Assembly (NCBI GenBank): GCA_021775835.1
Contig: JAJFHC010000066.1
Location: forward strand, 1 to 11,742
DNA length: 11,742 bases
Source: Hyphomicrobiales bacterium
GTDB lineage: Bacteria; Pseudomonadota; Alphaproteobacteria; Rhizobiales; JAJFHC01
Direction: 5' to 3'
The notes below the pieces were generated by a model. It was given only the letters and a program-made list of their open reading frames with translations, was not told the DNA's origin and did no database searches. The position numbers were made by a program, and so were the translations under genes. Below are positions 1-6,991 of the stretch, in pieces (position 1 is the stretch's first letter; every line of letters begins with the position of its first letter).

Positions 1-215
1 TGTATGCCGTCGCGATCATGCTCTTTTCCTCAACCGGCAGCGCCCATGCCTATCTGGATCCGGGCACTGGCAGCATTCTCCTGCAGGGCGTAATCGGTGC
101 GATTGCCGGCGGTCTGTTTATCGCCAGAATGTACTGGACAAAGTTCAAGGCGGTACTTGGACTTTCACCCGCATTGCCAAGCGGCAACGAGCACGGCGCG
201 GAAGATTCCAAGTGA
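1..215 (+). CDS. Small YLDPGTGS-motif exported/membrane protein, 5' end outside window
   Basis: The reading frame is open from the first complete codon at position 3, so the start lies upstream. The in-window residues read YAVAIMLFSSTGSAHA, the end of a signal peptide with an AHA cleavage site, then YLDPGTGS. An ATG at 18 would leave no basic n-region, so I treat the gene as truncated by the window. After the motif comes one hydrophobic glycine/alanine-rich helix (GVIGAIAGGLFIA) and a short basic, then polar tail. Tiny proteins with a Y-x-DPGTGS motif recur beside surface-polysaccharide or sulfatase/methyltransferase genes; that is recalled knowledge, and no biochemical function is known to me. 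Its TGA stop overlaps the GTG start of the next gene by 4 bases, which implies translational coupling. Coding status is secure; function is not. Confidence 0.8.
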   Translation, partial: YAVAIMLFSSTGSAHAYLDPGTGSILLQGVIGAIAGGLFIARMYWTKFKAVLGLSPALPSGNEHGAEDSK

Positions 216-1609
216 GTGAAGCTCTCGCTGACCAGGGGTCATTTCGCGATCCGAGCGGCAGAATATTCAGGGCCGGAAACGAGATTTTCCGGACAGTTTC
301 CGAACACGCCAGGGATGATTACGAGTTTGTCAAAGCCGTGGGGCTCATAGACAAACTGGTTTCGTCGAACCGTATGGTCGGGACCGAGGAGGTCGATCAC
401 ACGGTCCTCAAAAGCGCCGGTGTCGACACCTACAAGGTCCTGCGCCATGGCCGTATTCCCTTCGTCTCCTATCCTTATGAATGGTCGTTTTCGCTGCTCA
501 AACAGGCAGCGCTTCTGCATCTCGACATCCAGCTGGCCGCATTGTCTTCGGGAGTGTCGCTGTCGGATGCGAGCGCCTACAATGTTCAGTTCGAAGGACC
601 CGACGCGGTGTTTATCGACGCCCTTGCATTTCGCCGCTATCGTGAAGGCGAATTGTGGTTGGGCCACAAGCAGTTTTGTGAGCAATTCCTGAATCCGTTG
701 CTGATGCATGCCCTGTTCGGTATCGCGCCCAACGGCTGGTACCGTGGCAATCTTGAGGGCATCGAAACAGATAAACTGGCCCGCCTCATTCCTTGGTGGC
801 GAAATTTTTCATTCAATATTCTGACCCATGTGACCTTGCAGGCGCGCTTGCAGCGTTATGCGGTGTCTGCCGGCGAACGCGCCATGAGCAAAGCGCAGGG
901 AAAGGGACTATCGAAAAACGCTTATATCCAGATGCTGCTGCAGTTGCAAAACTGGATTTCCAAGCTCGAACCCAAGGATACAAACGCGACGGTCTGGCAG
1001 GACTATGAACAGACCCATACTTATGCCCATGACGAACAACAGGCCAAAAGCCGGTTCGTCGCTGAATTCTGCGCAAAGACCAAACCGGACATGATGTTTG
1101 ATTTTGGCTGTAACTCCGGAGAATACTCGGAGGTCGCGCTGGCATCCGGAGCCCGGCGCGTCGTCGGTTTTGATTTTGATCAGGGCGCGCTAGAACGCGC
1201 GTACGCCCGCGCAAAGGCCAAGAACCTCAATCTGTTGCCGCTGTTTCTCGACGCTGCAAACCCCAGTCCAGGTCAAGGGTGGAACGGTGTCGAGCGCAAG
1301 TCTCTCTCCGGCCGAGACAAGGCGGACGCTTTGATCGCCCTGGCCTTCGAGCACCACCTTACGATCGGTCGCAACGTGCCGATTGACCAGGTGATCGATT
1401 GGATCACATCGTTTGCGCCGACCGGCATCATCGAATTCGTTCAGAAAAGCGACCCGACGGTTCAGCAACTGTTGATGCTGCGCGAAGACATCTTCCATGA
1501 CTACGACGAAGATACATTCGCACGCATTCTTGCGTCCAAAGCCCGAATCGTCAAAAAACAGATAGTCGCATCGACGGGTCGAACGCTTTACTGGTTCGAT
1601 CGGTCATGA
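212..1609 (+). CDS. Two-domain protein with C-terminal class I SAM-dependent methyltransferase
   Basis: This 465-residue protein starts at GTG 212 inside the stop of the preceding gene and ends in an ATGA overlap with the next. The C-terminal half carries a Rossmann-type methyltransferase signature: motif I is DFGCNSGEYS at about 297-306, with acidic residues D321/D323 at the end of the second strand and D347 further on. The first ~200 residues are a separate domain. It contains LSDASAYNVQFEGPDAVFID (117-136), which resembles the D-x4-N...D catalytic loop of kinase-like folds, but I see no clear glycine-rich loop. Similar proteins are often annotated as methyltransferase or NoeA-like nodulation proteins. 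The substrate is unknown. Membership of an operon with a sulfatase-like enzyme suggests modification of an envelope glycan or glycolipid. The methyltransferase call is solid; the N-terminal reading is inference. Confidence 0.88.
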   Translation: MSEALADQGSFRDPSGRIFRAGNEIFRTVSEHARDDYEFVKAVGLIDKLVSSNRMVGTEEVDHTVLKSAGVDTYKVLRHGRIPFVSYPYEWSFSLLKQAALLHLDIQLAALSSGVSLSDASAYNVQFEGPDAVFIDALAFRRYREGELWLGHKQFCEQFLNPLLMHALFGIAPNGWYRGNLEGIETDKLARLIPWWRNFSFNILTHVTLQARLQRYAVSAGERAMSKAQGKGLSKNAYIQMLLQLQNWISKLEPKDTNATVWQDYEQTHTYAHDEQQAKSRFVAEFCAKTKPDMMFDFGCNSGEYSEVALASGARRVVGFDFDQGALERAYARAKAKNLNLLPLFLDAANPSPGQGWNGVERKSLSGRDKADALIALAFEHHLTIGRNVPIDQVIDWITSFAPTGIIEFVQKSDPTVQQLLMLREDIFHDYDEDTFARILASKARIVKKQIVASTGRTLYWFDRS

Positions 1610-3222
1610 CGATCAGTGCGCAGGGGGATGAGGCGCGGCTGACAAACGCTGTACGCACCTCGATCCCCTCTGGCCGCATACGCCTTCTTTTCAGCCTGCC
1701 TCTCTACGCCTATTTGCTGCCACTGGCGCCATTCCTTCTGGTGTACGCCAGCAACGTGCATCGAATTGCGCCGGCGATGTTTTTCATAGCCACTGGAACT
1801 GCCGTTGTCGGTTATTGTGCACTGAGTGTGGTGTTCAGGGTTATCTCCAGACGACCGGACATAACGGATCCGCTTGTAGCCTGCCTGTTCATCGGCGCTT
1901 TCCTGGGCGCTCATTTTGCTGGCGCATATCAATCGGTATGGATGGTATTTTGGTTGGCCGTTGCCGCGGTAGCATGGTCCTTTCAGTCCATCCGTTCGCC
2001 TCTGCAGACTTTCATGAACATCTCCGCCGCCGTAATCGTCATTTCCGGAATCGTGTCCGCTGCAAAGGGACCGATCTTCTGGAATCGCGGGGGGCTATCG
2101 CATACGGTCGAGCAGGGTTTTCCGGAAATCCCTGTGGCCGCCGCTCAGGCCACCACAAAGCGGGACATCTATTACATCGTTCTTGACCGCTATGCGCGGG
2201 CCGATCAGTTGAAGGAAGTTTATGGCTTTGATAACTCGGAATTTCTGGACGCCCTGAGGACACTTGGCTTTTCCATCGCGGACAATTCCTACTCCAATTA
2301 TCAGCGCACCGCTCATTCCCTGTCGTCATCACTTAACATGGACTATCTTCGCGGCAGCGAGCACACCGACGAAAAAGCGACATCCGACTGGGTGCCCATT
2401 TACCGGCGAATTGTCGACTCCAGGCTAGGCAACGTCCTGACACGCCTGGGTTTCGAGTTTCACTTGTTCGGGTCCTGGTGGGAGCCCACCAGGCGTAATC
2501 CCCATGCCGATCGAGAGGTCAACTATCGGGCATGGCCGGAATTGGCCCGGGTCGTGTTCGAAAACTCGATCGGCGGCCAACTTGCAGCCCGGCTCCGGTT
2601 GCACGGTCTCAATCCAAGACAACTGCAATGTCGGCGCGCAAAGATGAAGTTCGCCGCTCTTGCGGATATCGCCGCACATCATGATCCCGACGCGCCAAAA
2701 TTTGTCTTCGCACATTTCCTGGTACCTCATCCGCCTTTTGTCATCGACGGTGAGGGAAACTGCCTGAGTGTCGAAACGGTGGAAAGTCGCAGCCGCGAGA
2801 AAAACTACGTCGAACAGGTCAAATATGCCAACAGCCAGGTACTGGGATTTATCGAGCGCATCAGGCAATCCGGTGGGCCGGAGCCGGTCGTCATACTGCA
2901 GGCCGACGAGGGGCCGTGGCCGAAGCGGCTTGTCCTTGATGAAATCCACAAGCTCGGCGCCGATGTCCAGTATGTCGATTGGCTGCAAACGACACCTGCC
3001 GAGTTGCGCGAGAAGATGGCGATTCTCAACGCTCTGTATCTGCCCGGCCTGGAACATTCGCAGATCTCGGCCGATACAACGCCGGTGAACAGTTTCCGGC
3101 TGGTCCTGAGAGAATATTTCGGCATTGACCTCCCGGCCCTTCCGGACAGGTCATACGTTTTTCCGAACAAGAGGAACATCTATCAGTTTCATGACGTCAC
3201 ATTGAAACTGCAGCAGCGATAG
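1606..3222 (+). CDS. Membrane-anchored sulfatase-like / alkaline phosphatase superfamily protein
   Basis: This is a 538-residue protein. Its N-terminus has about four or five hydrophobic segments (roughly 33-50, 56-79, 89-105, 110-127, 136-153). After these comes a large, probably periplasmic, catalytic domain. The domain begins with RDIYYIVLDRYARAD (D194 as likely metal ligand). It continues through TAHSLSSSLN, where T235 or a nearby Ser is the likely nucleophile, then FAHFLVPHPPF (H370, H375) and ILQADEGP (D434). These motifs fit sulfatase, phosphoethanolamine-transferase or LtaS-like enzymes. Many family members read D-H-G at the last motif; here it is D-E-G, so metal binding may differ or be lost. 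The ATG at 1606 overlaps the upstream TGA by 4 bases. It may add, move or remove a phosphate- or sulfate-linked group on an envelope polymer; the substrate cannot be read from sequence. Confidence 0.85.
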   Translation: MTISAQGDEARLTNAVRTSIPSGRIRLLFSLPLYAYLLPLAPFLLVYASNVHRIAPAMFFIATGTAVVGYCALSVVFRVISRRPDITDPLVACLFIGAFLGAHFAGAYQSVWMVFWLAVAAVAWSFQSIRSPLQTFMNISAAVIVISGIVSAAKGPIFWNRGGLSHTVEQGFPEIPVAAAQATTKRDIYYIVLDRYARADQLKEVYGFDNSEFLDALRTLGFSIADNSYSNYQRTAHSLSSSLNMDYLRGSEHTDEKATSDWVPIYRRIVDSRLGNVLTRLGFEFHLFGSWWEPTRRNPHADREVNYRAWPELARVVFENSIGGQLAARLRLHGLNPRQLQCRRAKMKFAALADIAAHHDPDAPKFVFAHFLVPHPPFVIDGEGNCLSVETVESRSREKNYVEQVKYANSQVLGFIERIRQSGGPEPVVILQADEGPWPKRLVLDEIHKLGADVQYVDWLQTTPAELREKMAILNALYLPGLEHSQISADTTPVNSFRLVLREYFGIDLPALPDRSYVFPNKRNIYQFHDVTLKLQQR

Positions 3223-3262
3223 AACAGGCAATTACGGATTGATCCTCTCTCAAGGAATTAGG

Positions 3263-3285
3263 CCATCCTACTGTTGAGTAGATGG
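3263..3285. terminator. Hairpin between convergent genes, possible bidirectional terminator
   Basis: The arms CCATCCTACT and AGTAGATGG pair around a GTTG loop with one bulged C. The hairpin lies in the 85-base gap between the ends of the sulfatase-like gene and the convergent hydratase gene. There is no clear T-tract on either side, so an intrinsic terminator is plausible by position only. Confidence 0.3.
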
Positions 3286-3307
3286 AGTTGTTGAAGCACT
3301 TCTCGCA

Positions 3308-4081
3308 TTAGGCCCATTCGGGTTTTCGTTTCGCCAGGAAAGCAGATACCCCCTCTTGGAAGTTCGCATGATCTGCAAGCGCTTCCGCTTGCCTTTTCTC
3401 GACCTCCAAGCCGTCGTCAAAAGACATCGCCCCGCCATCGACAAGACAGCGCCTTATGGCAGCCAATGCGTTGGCAGGTTTGCGTGCCAGCATCTCGCCA
3501 TAGTTTTGCACTTCGCTTTCAAGTCGGTCCGGTGGAGTGACAAAATCAACCAGCCCGATATCCATCGCGCTCGCAGCGTCCAATATCTCACCGCCGTAGA
3601 GTATTTGAAAGGCCTGACTTCTCCCCACCAATCGCACCAGACCTTGCGTCCCGGCGACAGGAGGGATGAAAGCGATATTGACCTCGGGTTGTCCAAGCCG
3701 GGCATTGCTGGCGGCAAATCGCAGATCCGCGTGCAAAGTCATTTCAAGGCCGCCGCCAACCGCAACCCCGTTGATCGCCGCGAGAACAGGTTTACGCGAG
3801 GACCGAATGATTGTTGCTAGTCTATGAGTTTCGCGGACCCAATCCTTCATACGGTTTCCATCCACGTCCTTAAACGCGGCCAAATCGGCACCGGTACTGA
3901 AGTACTCATCAATTGCGCTCGCAAGGACGATGACTTTGATCTCTGATCGGCTCAGCAGTTCTTCAAAGGCCGGCGCCAGTTCATACAGCATCTCCCAGTC
4001 CACCGCATTTCGGGGCGTCCTGCTAAATCGGTACCAGCCGACCGGACCGCACAGGTCCAAAACAATATGCTTGAAAGCCAT
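3308..4081 (-). CDS. Enoyl-CoA hydratase/isomerase family protein (crotonase)
   Basis: The 257-residue length is standard for a crotonase. The oxyanion-hole region is EYFSTGADL (59-67), followed by KPVLAAINGVAVGGGLEM. Both glutamates that act in classical enoyl-CoA hydratases are present: E113 in GGGLEM and E133 in LGQPEV. The sequence is therefore compatible with water addition across a 2-enoyl-CoA, although crotonases also include isomerases, decarboxylases and hydrolases. The usual GAGGTQ stretch is PVAGTQ here, a modest departure. The ATG at 4081 is preceded by AAGGAG at good spacing. It stands alone between the surface-polymer operon and nnrS, with no other beta-oxidation gene nearby, so the pathway cannot be named. 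The family call is firm; the exact reaction is not. Confidence 0.92.
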   Translation of the reverse strand: MAFKHIVLDLCGPVGWYRFSRTPRNAVDWEMLYELAPAFEELLSRSEIKVIVLASAIDEYFSTGADLAAFKDVDGNRMKDWVRETHRLATIIRSSRKPVLAAINGVAVGGGLEMTLHADLRFAASNARLGQPEVNIAFIPPVAGTQGLVRLVGRSQAFQILYGGEILDAASAMDIGLVDFVTPPDRLESEVQNYGEMLARKPANALAAIRRCLVDGGAMSFDDGLEVEKRQAEALADHANFQEGVSAFLAKRKPEWA

Positions 4082-4174
4082 TAGTCTTCTCCTTCGGAGC
4101 TGCCAGTCTGCCTAACTGATATTGCCTGAGCAAGCAGAACAGAGTCCCGCAGCGCGGTCTGGTGCCATGTACAA

Positions 4175-4196
4175 TGTGAAGACTTGGACATTCACA
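4175..4196. repeat. TGTGAA-N10-TTCACA inverted repeat
   Basis: A 6-bp perfect inverted repeat with a 10-base spacer lies in the 138-base gap between the nnrS stop and the hydratase start. It could be a weak terminator for nnrS or an operator for the hydratase gene. The half-site spacing does not fit Crp (TGTGA-N6-TCACA). Nothing else decides between these readings. Confidence 0.3.
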
Positions 4197-4219
4197 GGAA
4201 CTGCTACGCTGGTTCGCCT

Positions 4220-5413
4220 TCATGAGTGCATATCTTGGACCCTGGACCGGAAGAACGTCGGGCCAAAGACGAGCACAAAACCTGCGAACGCGATGAACCA
4301 TGCCAATGCCGAAACATCGAGCAACAGGTCCACCGCCTGATCACTCAACGCCGCCCAGATGCGGGCCGTTGCCGACACGACAACACCGCCGAATATTACA
4401 TTTGTCGCAATCCCCGCTGTAACCGGTCGCCCGGTATGGCCGAGTGTTGCGCGGATCATGACCGACAGTGTCATGGCCCCAGCCGCCCCTGCCCCCAATG
4501 CGTGAACGCCGGTTGCTTGCGGCACCACCGACGGCCAGAATTGCGCTGAAGCAAGGAATGCCAATCCCACGGGTATGAAGAGATAACTGATATGAAGAAC
4601 CGCGATCAGCGGGTTGGCTAGCGTCCTGTCGCCGGCCCATCGGGAAAGTCTCAGGATCTGAAGAACTGCAGCGATAGCCATCCCAGGTCCGACAAAGGGA
4701 CTCTCTGGCGACACAATCCAGATCAGGAACGCACCAACAGTCGTCACGATCGAAACCACGTCGAAACCGTTGAACGATGCCGGGAGACGGCCGGGATTCT
4801 CGCGCGCCAACCAGTTGCGCGTAAAGCTCGGTATGATCCGGCCGCCGATCAGCATGATCAGCGTGATAACCGCCGCCAGCGCCACTCTGCGACTTATATC
4901 GCTGACGCCGGAAAAATGTGCCTCAAGATGAAACCCTGCATTCGCTGCCACCAACACACCAATCGGCAGCAGAACTTTCAAGTTTCGCCAGTTCTTTCCG
5001 GCCGCAATCTCACGTCCGATGACAAGGGAGATCATGGCCAGGAAGGCGACATCGACAACCATGGCCACGGCCCAGCCTACATGCGCGGAAAACGCCACCG
5101 CCAGGCGGCCTGACAACCACAAAGCCAGGAGAAACATCAACGGCCTTCCCTGGATCGGCATGCGTGAGGTCCAGTTCGGTACCGCCGTAAACAGGAATCC
5201 CGTCACGACGGCAGAGAGGTAACCGAAGAAAAGCTCATGGATATGCCAATCCACTGGCGCAAACGCTGTCGCAACCTGAATGGCTCCATGGAAAACGGGC
5301 AGCCACGCGGCCATGGTCAAGGCTGCATAGAACGCTCCAAAAAGGAAGAACGGCCGAAACCCGGCACTGAATAAAGCCGGGCCGTGATATTGGCGATGCC
5401 GAGGGACAGACAT
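4220..5413 (-). CDS. nnrS: NnrS family heme-copper membrane protein
   Basis: This 397-residue, highly hydrophobic protein has around twelve candidate membrane segments and shows the NnrS hallmarks in order. They are LFSAGFRPFFLFG near the N-terminus, WHIHELFFGY (H57, H59), GFLFTAVPNWT (72-82), GGRIIPSFTRNWL, LHISYLFIPVG (H274), and HALGAGAAGAMTLSVMIRA followed by LGHTGRP (H304, H326). NnrS proteins are polytopic heme- and copper-containing membrane proteins linked to NO stress and denitrification and regulated by NnrR in Rhodobacter. They are thought to ease nitrosative stress; the precise chemistry is unsettled. The ATG at 5413 has a GAAGAGG ribosome site 6-7 bases upstream. It lies 74 bases downstream of the pseudoazurin gene on the same strand, so it may be cotranscribed or have its own promoter. 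The identification is strong. Confidence 0.95.
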   Translation of the reverse strand: MSVPRHRQYHGPALFSAGFRPFFLFGAFYAALTMAAWLPVFHGAIQVATAFAPVDWHIHELFFGYLSAVVTGFLFTAVPNWTSRMPIQGRPLMFLLALWLSGRLAVAFSAHVGWAVAMVVDVAFLAMISLVIGREIAAGKNWRNLKVLLPIGVLVAANAGFHLEAHFSGVSDISRRVALAAVITLIMLIGGRIIPSFTRNWLARENPGRLPASFNGFDVVSIVTTVGAFLIWIVSPESPFVGPGMAIAAVLQILRLSRWAGDRTLANPLIAVLHISYLFIPVGLAFLASAQFWPSVVPQATGVHALGAGAAGAMTLSVMIRATLGHTGRPVTAGIATNVIFGGVVVSATARIWAALSDQAVDLLLDVSALAWFIAFAGFVLVFGPTFFRSRVQDMHS

Positions 5414-5487
5414 GTTTGCCTCTTCAACGCGAAACGGACGAGCTTCTTGAGACCGGTCCGCTGGTTGTAATTTGTATTGCGAAGATT

Positions 5488-5931
5488 TTATTGCGCTGCA
5501 TCATATGCTGCAAAGATCGCATTGAACCTTTTCTTCGCCTTTCCCCTCTGCTTCACCGCCTTTGCGGCATCGACATTCGCGGGGTTACCGACCGAGATGA
5601 GGGCAATCATGCCAAGACCGTAGTGCGGCGTACATTTCACACCGTAAATGCCTTCCTTCTCGACAGTCAGGACGTACACCTTGTTGAACTTGCTTTTGAA
5701 CTTTTCAACGCCGTCGGGCAGCATCCCCTTGATGGATTCCACGTTATGTCCTTTGTCGGTAGGCAGAAACTTGATCTGGTCACCGGGTGCCGCCACGATC
5801 AGGTCCGGCACGAAGACCATTCCTCCTTTTTCCCCCTTGTTGAGCATTTTGACTTCAATTTCCGCCGCGTTGGCCATTCCGGATAGGAGCCCGAACGCCA
5901 TTAAAGTTGCTATCAACAGCGCCTTGCGCAT
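5488..5931 (-). CDS. paz: Pseudoazurin, periplasmic blue copper electron carrier
   Basis: From ATG 5931 the product is 147 residues with a signal peptide ([22 protein letters not shown]) cut before AEIEVKML. With residue 1 at that Ala, the type 1 copper ligands fall at H40 (DKGHNVES), C78, H81 and M86 ([12 protein letters not shown]), exactly the pseudoazurin numbering. In denitrifiers pseudoazurin passes electrons from the cytochrome bc1 side of the chain to nitrite reductase or nitrous oxide reductase in the periplasm; neither reductase is in this window. The frame continues to a TTG at 5952, but ATG 5931 has an AAGGAAA ribosome site at normal spacing and gives a typical signal peptide. It is divergent from the nnrR-like gene and has a candidate NnrR box and extended -10 upstream. 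The identification is very strong. Confidence 0.96.
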   Translation of the reverse strand: MRKALLIATLMAFGLLSGMANAAEIEVKMLNKGEKGGMVFVPDLIVAAPGDQIKFLPTDKGHNVESIKGMLPDGVEKFKSKFNKVYVLTVEKEGIYGVKCTPHYGLGMIALISVGNPANVDAAKAVKQRGKAKKRFNAIFAAYDAAQ

Positions 5932-5970
5932 AGTGTTTCCTTTCGAGGTCAATTGTCTCCCAATGTTCGA

Positions 5971-5979
5971 GAGATATCA
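5971..5979 (-). promoter_or_regulatory. Candidate extended -10 (TGATATCTC) of the pseudoazurin promoter
   Basis: On the minus strand the sequence TGATATCTC gives an extended -10 (TG-n-TATCTC). If the start site lies around 5964, this is the expected -10 position and the box at 5999-6012 is centred near -41.5, the class II position used by Fnr-family activators. The leader would be about 33 bases. This is inferred from spacing only. Confidence 0.38.
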
Positions 5980-5998
5980 TCGGGCCAGAGCAGTCGGT

Positions 5999-6012
5999 TT
6001 GCGCTGCAACAA
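5999..6012. promoter_or_regulatory. Near-consensus NnrR-type box TTGCG-CTGC-AACAA
   Basis: This 14-base imperfect palindrome TTGCGCTGCAACAA sits in the divergent gap between the pseudoazurin gene and nnrR. The left half TTGCG matches the half-site recalled for NnrR in Rhodobacter (TTGCG-N4-CACAA-like); the right half keeps the CAA core. It is well placed to activate the pseudoazurin gene. It lies only about 15 bases before the nnrR start, so binding there could also repress nnrR itself. Confidence 0.55.
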
Positions 6013-6026
6013 ACTGAGCAAAGGTT

Positions 6027-6728
6027 TTGACAGACGTGCTGGACGCCTCTCTCTTTACCAACCTGCCGCCATTCGCAGGAATTGGACGTGACGACCTGAC
6101 CGCTTTGATTGCACGCGCCAAGTCGACACGATTTGAAAAAGGCACGCAGATATTCTCGGAAGGCGAGAAAGCCCATTCTTTCTTCCTGCTCCTTGACGGA
6201 CATATTCGCGTCGTCCGGATCACACCGGAAGGCGAGCAGGTCATTGCACGATACATTTCGGCCGGTGAGTTGTTCGGCATTGCCCAGGCCCTCGGGCGCG
6301 ACACCTATCCAGCCAACGCCTTAGCTGCCGTCGACTGTGTCGCCCTTTGCTGGCCGGGTGGCATCTGGCAGGAAACAACCCAACGCTTTCCCACATTTGC
6401 GACCAACACCTACAAGACCGTCGGCGCCCGCCTGCAAGACGCTCAGGATAGGATCGTCGAAATGGCAACGGAGCGTGTTGAGCAACGCGTGGCGAACGCA
6501 ATCCTTAAGTTGGCAAATCAGACCGGCGTAAAGACTGAGGACGGAATCCTGATCGACTTTCCAATTTCAAGGCAGGACATCTCCGAGATGACCGGCACCA
6601 CATTGCATACCGTGTCACGGTTCCTAAGCGCGTGGGAACAAGATGGTCTGGTTAAGAGCGGACGGCAGAAAATCACCGTAACTCAGGGGCATCAGCTCTT
6701 GTTGATTGCAAACGGAGACAGACCCTAG
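6027..6728 (+). CDS. nnrR: Crp/Fnr family regulator, NnrR-like nitrogen-oxide sensor
   Basis: The protein is 233 residues if started at TTG 6027; GTG 6036 (230 residues) has better spacing from the AAAGG at 6020-6024, and an in-frame stop at 6015 excludes earlier starts. Residues ~10-120 form a cyclic-nucleotide-type sensor domain (FEKGTQIFSEGEKAHSFFLL, then RYISAGELFG). A long dimer helix follows, then a Crp-type winged helix with PISRQDISEMTGTTLHTVSR (179-198). The only cysteines seen in the sensor half are C104 and C108, so an Fnr 4Fe-4S cluster is unlikely and an NnrR/DNR-type heme-dependent NO response fits better. The recognition helix has LHTVSR, His where Fnr has Glu. Neighbours nnrS and pseudoazurin are classic targets of this class. 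The TAG stop lies in the terminal repeat of the inserted element that follows. Confidence 0.88.
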   Translation: MTDVLDASLFTNLPPFAGIGRDDLTALIARAKSTRFEKGTQIFSEGEKAHSFFLLLDGHIRVVRITPEGEQVIARYISAGELFGIAQALGRDTYPANALAAVDCVALCWPGGIWQETTQRFPTFATNTYKTVGARLQDAQDRIVEMATERVEQRVANAILKLANQTGVKTEDGILIDFPISRQDISEMTGTTLHTVSRFLSAWEQDGLVKSGRQKITVTQGHQLLLIANGDRP

Positions 6729-6758
6729 ACCGTATCTGGTCCTTATTGAATCATTTGA
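6726..6758 (+). repeat. Left terminal inverted repeat of the element
   Basis: It begins TAGACCGTATCTGGTCC and matches the reverse complement of 6959-6991 at 31 of 33 bases. Its first three bases are the TAG stop codon of the nnrR-like gene. One more matching base (C, 6725) lies outside it and completes CTAG. Confidence 0.9.
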
Positions 6759-6958
6759 CCGGAATTTCGCGTCTGCTGGCAAGGCGCGGTTTGCGCTGTG
6801 GTCTGGTTGACCACAAGCAGACCGCAACGCTGTCCAGCGGTCGCGAAATTCAGGCCTTCGGTGGGCCAAATCAGCCCATCGCCGGCGTTGCGAAGCTTGT
6901 CCGATGTCCCACATCGCACGGCGCTTCGCGCCTTGGCGAGTGAGCTGATTTGACTCCA

Positions 6959-6991
6959 TCAAATGTTTCAATAAGGACCAGACACGGTCTA
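6959..6991 (-). repeat. Right terminal inverted repeat of the element
   Basis: On the minus strand it begins TAGACCGTGTCTGGTCC. Its outermost bases (CTA at 6989-6991 on the plus strand) are the TAG stop of the convergent DUF1858 gene, mirroring the left end. Confidence 0.9.

Larger units (their letters stand above)
6726..6991. mobile_element. MITE-like element with 33-bp terminal inverted repeats, IS630/Tc1-mariner style
   Basis: The two ends, 6726-6758 and 6959-6991, are inverted copies matching at 31 of 33 positions (differences at repeat positions 9 and 26). Both ends sit at CTAG (6725-6728 and 6989-6992). This fits insertion into the TA of a CTAG with TA duplicated, the habit described for IS630, and leaves a 262-bp element of 6728-6989. 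No transposase is encoded. Two internal arms fold separately. Arm 1 pairs 6759-6779 with 6834-6854 (18 of 21) around a hairpin at 6786-6825. Arm 2 pairs 6866-6883 with 6935-6952 around GCGAAGC/GCTTCGC and CGATGT-CCC-ACATCG (6902-6916). The whole could form a three-way cruciform or RNA and may double as a bidirectional terminator. The family assignment is inference; the repeats are plain. Confidence 0.8.

Noticed and set aside
239..709. 156-codon minus-strand frame opposite the methyltransferase gene
   Set aside because: It lies inside a translationally coupled operon on the other strand and has no recognisable motif.
3239..3253. Fnr-like TTGAT...CTCAA sequence
   Set aside because: The spacer is one base too long (TTGA-N7-TCAA) and it lies between two convergent gene ends, not at a promoter.
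4175..4196. TGTGAA...TTCACA as a Crp site
   Set aside because: The half-site spacing is N12 between TGTGA and TCACA instead of N6.
5416..5886. 156-codon plus-strand frame opposite pseudoazurin
   Set aside because: It is antisense to a gene with all four copper ligands and a signal peptide; it shows no family features.
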